Positions 6,475 through 11,311 of a stretch of DNA of 11,311 nt are shown piece after piece (the stretch's first letter is position 1; every line of letters begins with the position of its first letter). The DNA lies in contig JAISEB010000275.1 of the NCBI GenBank assembly GCA_031264395.1, forward strand, positions 1-11,311, given 5' to 3'. This DNA is from Treponema sp. Lineage in GTDB: Bacteria > Spirochaetota > Spirochaetia > Treponematales > Breznakiellaceae. The notes beneath the pieces were generated by a model that saw nothing but the letters and a program-made list of their open reading frames with translations, was not told where the DNA came from and made no database searches. A program made the translations under genes and the position numbers.

Positions 6475-6488
6475 GGTACTATAGTACC
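6475..6488. promoter_or_regulatory. Perfect 14-bp palindrome, candidate operator
   Basis: GGTACTATAGTACC is identical on both strands. It overlaps the likely -10 of the leftward operon promoter and lies just outside the polA promoter. The position is typical of a dimeric repressor site acting on the transporter operon. The regulator is not in the window. Confidence 0.55.
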
Positions 6489-6507
6489 CTCCGGCGCGGT
6501 TTGACAA
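6478..6507 (-). promoter_or_regulatory. Candidate promoter of the ECF-SAM hydrolase operon
   Basis: On the minus strand TTGTCA (6507-6502, 5/6 to consensus) and TATAGT (6483-6478, 4/6) stand 18 bases apart. Its -35 overlaps the -35 of the polA promoter on the other strand. A transcript would begin near 6471, giving a leader of about 60 bases. Confidence 0.45.
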
Positions 6508-6528
6508 TCCCCGTAAATACGGTAAAAT
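6501..6528 (+). promoter_or_regulatory. Candidate sigma-70 promoter of polA
   Basis: TTGACA (6501-6506, perfect) and TAAAAT (6523-6528, 5/6) are 16 bases apart. The start site would fall near 6535, right at the GGAGG ribosome site (6535-6539), so the leader would be extremely short. That makes the match less certain despite good hexamers. Confidence 0.5.
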
Positions 6529-6544
6529 TGTTACGGAGGATTTT

Positions 6545-9514
6545 ATGCCGGGAAACAAAGAGGCGCTTTACCTTATCGACGCTTATGGTCTTATATACCG
6601 TTCGTACTTCGCCTTTCTTTCCCGTCCCTTAAGGAACGCCGCCGGACGGAATGTGTCGGCGCTGTTTGGCTTTTCAAGGACCCTCATAAGCCTCCTCTGC
6701 GAAGGGGCCCCCGCCTTTGACGGCAAGGGAAAGCTTCTTGCGGAGAAGCAAAAGCCCAAACGGCTTGCGGCGGTTTTCGATTCCCGGACGCCGACCTTCA
6801 GGCATAAAATGTACGCCGAATACAAGGCGACAAGGCAGAAAGCCCCCGAGGACCTTCATGAACAGGTTCCCCTTGTGGAAGAAGTCCTTAACGCGCTGGG
6901 CGTTCCCGTTCTGCGTGTCGACGGTTACGAGGCTGACGACATTATCGCCACGCTGGCGGGAATGGCCCGGGCCGAAGGGCGCCGGTGCTACATCATCTCG
7001 TCGGACAAGGATCTGTTGCAGCTTGTGGGCGGGGGCGCCTGGGAACTGCGGCCCGCCAAAGCGGTCAAGGCGGGCCAGGGGGGAGATCCCCCTTCCGAAA
7101 CGCCGTCGGGCACGGTGGGGGGCTTTCCCTTTGAACTTGTGGGGTCTGAGGAAGTCAAGCGCGAATGGCAGGTTGCCCCGGAAAAGATGCTTGACCTCCT
7201 TTCGCTCACGGGCGACAGTTCCGACAACGTTCCCGGCGTCAGGGGCATAGGAGAAAAAACCGCGGTCAAGCTCATGGCCCGTTACGGATCGCTTGACGGG
7301 ATCTACGAAAATCTCGCAGGTATTGAAGGCTCCACGGGAAAGAAGCTGGCCGAAGGAAAAAAAGACGCCTTTTTTTCGCGGGATCTTATCAGGCTGGAAA
7401 ACAAGGTTCCCCTTCCCCTTGCGGGCATTGAGGAACTTTCCGTGGAAAACATTGACCGCGCGGGAGGGGCCGCGGTTTTGATGCGCGAAGGAATACGGCA
7501 GGCCGCCCGCACCCTTGATCCCCAGATAAAGGACGCTTCTTCCGCCCCGCCCGTAACGTCGTCTCCCGGAGACGCCGCTTCCCCGGAGGGCCCAAAGGCC
7601 GGTGACAGGCCCGCCATGCCGCCGCCGCCTTCCTCTCTTCTGGGAGAAGGGGTTTACCGCGTTGTTTCCGGCATGAAGGATCTTGAAAAGATCTTTGCCC
7701 TGGCGAAAAAACAAAAGTTCCTCGCGCTTGATTTTGAGACCGATTCCCTTGACGCCTGGAATTCCCGTCCCATAGGGATCTCGTTCTCGCTGAAACCGAA
7801 GGAGGCGTTTTACGCGCCGGTGGCTGCGCACGGCCTTCCCTTTCCCGGCGCGGCAACGGAAAACGCCGGAACGAAAAACACCGGGGCGAAAAGCGCGGCA
7901 AAGGAAGGCGGCGCGAAAGACGGTTTTCTTGATCCCGCGGAGGTCCGTTCCCTTCTTGCCCCGCTGCTTGACGATACGTCCATGACAATTGCCGCCCACA
8001 ACGCCAAATACGACTACAAGGTAAGCCGGGGCTGGGGCATTCCTGAGTGGAAGTGCCGCATATGGGACACCATGGTCGCCGCCTGGGTAGATGATCCTGA
8101 GCGGAACAACTATTCCCTTGATTCACTTGCCGGCCATCATTTCGATTATAGTCCCGTTGCCTATAACGACGTTGTTCCCAAAGGCGGAACCTTCGACATG
8201 GTGGATCTGGAAACCGCCTGCCGCTATTCGGCGGAAGACGCGGATCTTACCGTGCGCCTCAAGGAGTACCTGGAGCCCCGGTTAAAAGAGACCGGATCGC
8301 TTTCACTCTTTTTGAATATGGAAATGCCGCTGCTTCCCATTCTTGCCGAAATGGAAGGAGCGGGAATAAGGATAGAAAGCGCCAGGCTCAAAAGTTACGG
8401 GAAGGAGATGTTTGATGAAATGAACCGCGTTCAGGCGGAAGCCTGGAAAACGGTGGGCCATGAATTTAATCTTGGTTCCCCCAAACAGCTGCAGGAAGTG
8501 CTCTTCAGGGAACGGAAGCTCAGGCCGGGAAGAAAGACCAAAACAGGCTATTCAACCGACGTTGACGTTCTTGAGGATCTTGCCCGCGAAGATCCTGTCC
8601 CGGCCCTTATCCTCCGGCACCGGACTCTGGCGAAACTCAGGTCAACGTATGTGGACGCCCTTGTAGATACCGCCGACAGGGAAGGGCGCATCCACACAAG
8701 TTTTGTACAGACCGGCACCGCCACGGGCCGGCTTTCCAGCCGGGAGCCGAACCTCCAGAACATTCCCATACGCGAGGAAGAAGGGCGGCGCATCAGGGAA
8801 GCCTTTGCCGCCCGGCCGGGGAGCCTTCTTGTTTCGGCCGACTACAGCCAGATAGAACTGGTTATTCTGGCGCACCTTTCGGAAGACAGGGAACTCTGCG
8901 CCGCCTTCCGCGAGGGCAAGGATGTGCACGCCAGGACGGCGGCGCTCATCTTCGGCATAAAAGAGGAAGACGTGCGGGGGGATCAGCGCCGTATTGCCAA
9001 GACAATTAACTTCGGGGTGATGTACGGGATGAGCGCCTTCCGCCTTGCCAACGAACTGGGGCTGAGCAGAACGGCGGCGGCGGCATTTATAGACGCCTAT
9101 TTCAAAACCTATTCCGGTGTAAGCCGCTTCATAGGAGAACTGATACAGCAGGCCGAAGAGAAAGGCTACGCCTCGACCATCTCCGGCCGCCGCCGCTATA
9201 TACGGACGATCAACTCGCGGAACAAAACCGAAAAGGCCGCCGCCGAACGGGTCGCGGTCAACACGCCCATACAGGGCTCCGCCGCCGACATCGTAAAGAC
9301 CGCGATGATAAAACTCGACGGGGCCCTCAAGGCGGCAAAGAGCCCCGCCCGCCTGCTTCTGCAGGTGCATGACGAACTTATCCTTGAGTGTCCCAAAGAG
9401 GCGGCGGAAGCGGCGGCAAAACTTGCGCGGGAAGTGATGGAAAACGCGGTGAGCCTCCGCGTCCCGCTCCGGGTCAGCGTAGAGACCGGAAAGCGCTGGG
9501 GAGATTTCCATTAG
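6545..9514 (+). CDS. polA: DNA polymerase I
   Basis: 989 aa, somewhat longer than the E. coli enzyme (928). It fills gaps and removes RNA primers in replication and repair. The 5' nuclease is at about 5-315: IDAYGLIYRS (11-20), VFDSRTPTFR, YKATR (93-97), D131/D132, SSDKDLLQL (152-160) and GDSSDNVPGVRGIGEKTA (223-240). The proofreading domain is at about 370-580 with D396/E398 (DFET), NAKYD (486-490) and YSAED (561-565), so 3'-5' exonuclease looks active. The polymerase domain has motif A SADYSQIEL with D766, motif B RRIAKTINFG...YG with R815, K819 and Y827, and motif C QVHDE with D943. Three low-complexity inserts (about 172-195, 326-364, 434-460) account for the extra length. ATG 6545 follows GGAGG at 6535-6539. 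Confidence 0.98.
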   Translation: MPGNKEALYLIDAYGLIYRSYFAFLSRPLRNAAGRNVSALFGFSRTLISLLCEGAPAFDGKGKLLAEKQKPKRLAAVFDSRTPTFRHKMYAEYKATRQKAPEDLHEQVPLVEEVLNALGVPVLRVDGYEADDIIATLAGMARAEGRRCYIISSDKDLLQLVGGGAWELRPAKAVKAGQGGDPPSETPSGTVGGFPFELVGSEEVKREWQVAPEKMLDLLSLTGDSSDNVPGVRGIGEKTAVKLMARYGSLDGIYENLAGIEGSTGKKLAEGKKDAFFSRDLIRLENKVPLPLAGIEELSVENIDRAGGAAVLMREGIRQAARTLDPQIKDASSAPPVTSSPGDAASPEGPKAGDRPAMPPPPSSLLGEGVYRVVSGMKDLEKIFALAKKQKFLALDFETDSLDAWNSRPIGISFSLKPKEAFYAPVAAHGLPFPGAATENAGTKNTGAKSAAKEGGAKDGFLDPAEVRSLLAPLLDDTSMTIAAHNAKYDYKVSRGWGIPEWKCRIWDTMVAAWVDDPERNNYSLDSLAGHHFDYSPVAYNDVVPKGGTFDMVDLETACRYSAEDADLTVRLKEYLEPRLKETGSLSLFLNMEMPLLPILAEMEGAGIRIESARLKSYGKEMFDEMNRVQAEAWKTVGHEFNLGSPKQLQEVLFRERKLRPGRKTKTGYSTDVDVLEDLAREDPVPALILRHRTLAKLRSTYVDALVDTADREGRIHTSFVQTGTATGRLSSREPNLQNIPIREEEGRRIREAFAARPGSLLVSADYSQIELVILAHLSEDRELCAAFREGKDVHARTAALIFGIKEEDVRGDQRRIAKTINFGVMYGMSAFRLANELGLSRTAAAAFIDAYFKTYSGVSRFIGELIQQAEEKGYASTISGRRRYIRTINSRNKTEKAAAERVAVNTPIQGSAADIVKTAMIKLDGALKAAKSPARLLLQVHDELILECPKEAAEAAAKLAREVMENAVSLRVPLRVSVETGKRWGDFH

Positions 9515-9527
9515 ACGGGCGGCATGA

Positions 9528-9556
9528 TTGATCTTTTTTTATAAATTTTGTATAAC
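9528..9556 (+). promoter_or_regulatory. Candidate promoter of the lipoprotein gene
   Basis: TTGATC (9528-9533, 4/6) and TATAAC (9551-9556, 5/6) are exactly 17 bases apart, with a very AT-rich spacer. The start would lie near 9563, about 27 bases before the ATG. This would make the gene independent of polA. Confidence 0.45.
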
Positions 9557-9589
9557 TACAATTTATATTGAACCAGGCAGGAGGGTTTT

Positions 9590-10549
9590 ATGAAGAATTT
9601 TATCTATGCGGCATTGTTTTCCATGGTGCTTTTTAACAGTTGTTTGACAACATCATTAAATAATATCAACAGGCCTAATACCAATAAAGCGTCATCATGG
9701 GTTTTTGGCACTAATAGTATTGAAAAAATAAAAATACCAAAAAACGAAATTGTGTATAGAAATAATCCTGTCGGATTGCCAGTTGGAGTTGAAACTGACT
9801 TGTTTGGAAAAATAAGCTGGTTTAATTCTTTATTGGAAACATTCGATTTGCATGAAACATTATCATTTGAAGAAAAAGAAACATTTTTTAATGCGTTATT
9901 TGGATTTATTCCAATGGAACCAACGGACGATTTTTTTAGGGTTGTTGGCATTGGGGAATATTTTGATGATAAATCACCTTTGCTGTTATATGCACGTGTT
10001 TACAGGCCGTCTGACAAGGCGCCGGCTGGTTCAAAAGGAATACTTCAATTTACAGGAAATTTTGTGGCTGTTAGAAACGACCAAACGGGAAAAGTTGATT
10101 TCATGCCATTAAACAGTATGCTTATTCTTAATATGAATTGGTCCAGCAACGGAGTAGTATTCGCTGATGGCTCACTTGTTCAAGCGGCATATTTATTGTC
10201 TCAAGAAAATGAAAATAAAATAAAAGAAGAAGCCGGTGATAATATTTATTTGCAATATGTCAACCTGGCTGATATTTATATAAAAGATGAAATAAAAAGC
10301 AATGACGATAAAGCATTAGAGATGCTGGATGAGGCATTTAATAATGCTGCCGGTTCAATTATCAGGATAGCCGCCAAATTGAATACCTTTTTATATTTCT
10401 TGTGTAAAAAGGATGTTGACAGTGCAGAAGACGCATTGACAATAGCCGTACAATTATCAGAAGAAACGGAGAACATTGATCCGTCATTTAAAAGAGTTGT
10501 TGATATTGAAGCCCCAACGATGTTAAAAATATATAAAAATAATAATTGA
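9590..10549 (+). CDS. Putative lipoprotein of unknown function
   Basis: 319 aa. The N-terminus (MKNFIYAALFSMVLFNSC) is a lipoprotein signal with probable lipidated Cys18; Phe at -3 is loose by E. coli rules but tolerated in spirochaetes, so the protein is probably membrane-anchored outside the cytoplasm. Residues 85-180 look like a mixed fold with an FDLHETLSFEEKETFF helix and strands such as GILQFTGNFVAVRN. Residues 218-290 are helical in a TPR-like rhythm (NIYLQYVNLADIYI, KALEMLDEAF, DSAEDALTIAVQL). I do not recognise the family. AGGAGGG (9579-9585) fixes the start. The gene is strikingly AT-rich: a 60-base sample at 9601-9660 has 20 G+C, against 39 at 8701-8760 in polA. It is followed by an attC-like site, so it may be an integron cassette gene. 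Confidence 0.8.
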   Translation: MKNFIYAALFSMVLFNSCLTTSLNNINRPNTNKASSWVFGTNSIEKIKIPKNEIVYRNNPVGLPVGVETDLFGKISWFNSLLETFDLHETLSFEEKETFFNALFGFIPMEPTDDFFRVVGIGEYFDDKSPLLLYARVYRPSDKAPAGSKGILQFTGNFVAVRNDQTGKVDFMPLNSMLILNMNWSSNGVVFADGSLVQAAYLLSQENENKIKEEAGDNIYLQYVNLADIYIKDEIKSNDDKALEMLDEAFNNAAGSIIRIAAKLNTFLYFLCKKDVDSAEDALTIAVQLSEETENIDPSFKRVVDIEAPTMLKIYKNNN

Positions 10550-10568
10550 AAAAACAAAATTGAACCGC

Positions 10569-10749
10569 GCATAACAGTCCTGTTCACGCTTTTTGTCCTG
10601 CCGGACAACCGGGCCGGCAGGCGGTTTGGGTCATTCCGTTGCGCTCCATTCCCACGGCAAACCTCCGTCACATTTTGTCGGCCTTGGTCTTTGCTTCGCA
10701 TTGCCTTATTATCCGCCCCAAAACGTCGTAAACAGCCTGAACGTTAGGC
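10569..10749 (+). other. attC-like integron recombination site
   Basis: The 3' end is GTTAGGC (10743-10749), a perfect GTTRRRY core. The 5' end is GCATAAC (10569-10575), which fits RYYYAAC with one mismatch and pairs with the core at 6 of 7 positions. The inner boxes also pair: GTTCACGCT (10582-10590) with AGCCTGAAC (10734-10742), 8 of 9. A GC-rich block between them contains a perfect hairpin with 8-bp arms (CCTGCCGG 10597-10604, CCGGCAGG 10614-10621) and a second inverted pair GGTTTG/CAAACC (10623-10628, 10659-10664). The arrangement is the folded single-strand target of the integron integrase IntI. Oddities: 181 bp is longer than usual, and there are six extra bases between the outer and inner boxes on the left side only. 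It lies 19 bp after the lipoprotein gene, in the orientation expected for that gene's cassette. Confidence 0.62.
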
Positions 10750-10771
10750 GCAGCAGGGCTTCCTCATTTTT

Positions 10772-11311
10772 TCATTTCTTTATTGTTTTTATCCCGCTTT
10801 TCATTATTATCTTTCTCAAAAATTTATTATACATAAAAGGCATTTTGAATATCTTGAACAGTAATTTAATTCTAATTCCCAGTGTGCCCATGAAATATTT
10901 GTATCCAATATTGTCAAAATCGCTGTTTATTATTTCCGCCAGTTTTTTTGCACTCTCCATGGAATAACTGATTCCTTCTAAAGAACTTGGGCTGATCATG
11001 CCTGCCGCTTCCCCTATTAAATACAATCCATTTTTTCCTGTACACGTGCTCGTAAGTCCTTTGTTCAAATATACAAAACAACCTTCTCTTTTTACCAATT
11101 CTCCGAAACAAATTCCAGTATTTTTCATTTTCTCTTTTAACCTCTCAAATCTTATATTCACGTCTTTCACAGGAAATGCCCCGCCAATAATAAAATAATT
11201 GTCTTTGGATATTGTCCAACAATACGAATCTGTTATTTCCCTGTCAAAGATACAAGAATAAAATGGAGAATTTTTGTTATCCTCGTACCATTCCTGAATA
11301 GATATATATTT
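10772..11311 (-). CDS. Geranylgeranyl-reductase-like FAD oxidoreductase, C-terminal part
   Basis: The frame is open to the right edge of the window, showing 179 residues and the stop; the N-terminus with the Rossmann FAD motif would lie outside. The diagnostic stretch is LYLIGEAAGMISPSSLEGISYSMESAKKLAE (97-126 of the visible part), the second FAD-binding motif of the FixC/geranylgeranyl reductase group, with Glu in place of the more common Asp in G(D/E)AAG. Upstream, QEWYEDNKNSPFYSCIFD and DNYFIIGGAFP fit the substrate-domain sheet of such proteins. The C-terminus is Lys/Ile-rich. The reduced substrate (isoprenoid or other) cannot be told. A frame beginning at GTG 11170 is only an internal start. 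The gene is very AT-rich (12 of 60 G+C at 10801-10860) and ends 22 bp from the attC-like core, facing it. Confidence 0.8.
   Translation of the reverse strand, partial: KYISIQEWYEDNKNSPFYSCIFDREITDSYCWTISKDNYFIIGGAFPVKDVNIRFERLKEKMKNTGICFGELVKREGCFVYLNKGLTSTCTGKNGLYLIGEAAGMISPSSLEGISYSMESAKKLAEIINSDFDNIGYKYFMGTLGIRIKLLFKIFKMPFMYNKFLRKIIMKSGIKTIKK

Noticed and set aside
5082..6632. Long open frame on the plus strand opposite the ATPase and S-component genes
   Set aside because: It is antisense to genes with complete family motifs, has Ser/Arg-rich composition typical of a GC-rich shadow frame, and crosses into polA.
6674..7999. Long minus-strand open frame within polA
   Set aside because: Arg/Gly-rich shadow of a GC-rich gene; no ribosome site and no recognisable motif.

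Overview
The window reads as chromosome of a spirochaete, most likely a Treponema relative. The clues are the adjacent flagellar chaperone genes fliS and flgN, a periplasmic OmpA-type protein with an SLH-like front half, a spirochaete-style lipoprotein signal, and an integron attC-like site (chromosomal integrons are known in Treponema denticola). Positions 1 to about 9514 are GC-rich. From the polA stop codon on, the coding sequence turns sharply AT-rich, with a GC-rich attC-like block in between. The species assignment is inference.

Layout. (1) 1-682, minus: start of an OmpA-family envelope protein that runs off the left edge. (2) 683-1258: a long non-coding stretch with a run of 13 G, a composite 9-bp-periodic inverted repeat and a candidate fliS promoter. 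(3) 1259-2280, plus: fliS (TTG start) and a FlgN-like chaperone. (4) 6410-2347, minus: a four-gene operon with an ECF-transporter S component (UPF0397 type), a fused double ATPase (574 aa), EcfT, and a SAM hydrolase (DUF62). (5) 6411-6544: a compact divergent control region with overlapping -35 elements and a perfect 14-bp palindrome over the operon promoter. (6) 6545-9514, plus: complete polA with all nuclease and polymerase motifs. (7) 9515-11311: an AT-rich tract with a lipoprotein of unknown function, an attC-like site and the C-terminal part of a geranylgeranyl-reductase-like flavoprotein on the minus strand.

How the parts work together. FliS and FlgN are cytoplasmic export chaperones for flagellin and hook-associated proteins. 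The ECF genes form a complete importer (S + T + A/A') whose substrate is not proven. The SAM hydrolase at the end of the same operon splits SAM to adenosine and methionine, which points to an adenosyl or queuosine-related compound. The 3' tract looks like an integron cassette or cassette-like insertion next to polA.

The points most worth a second look are the transporter-SAM hydrolase operon with its palindromic operator, the attC-like site, the poly-G tract as a possible phase-variation switch for the OmpA-like gene, and a 24-bp repeat that supplies the start of the ATPase gene.
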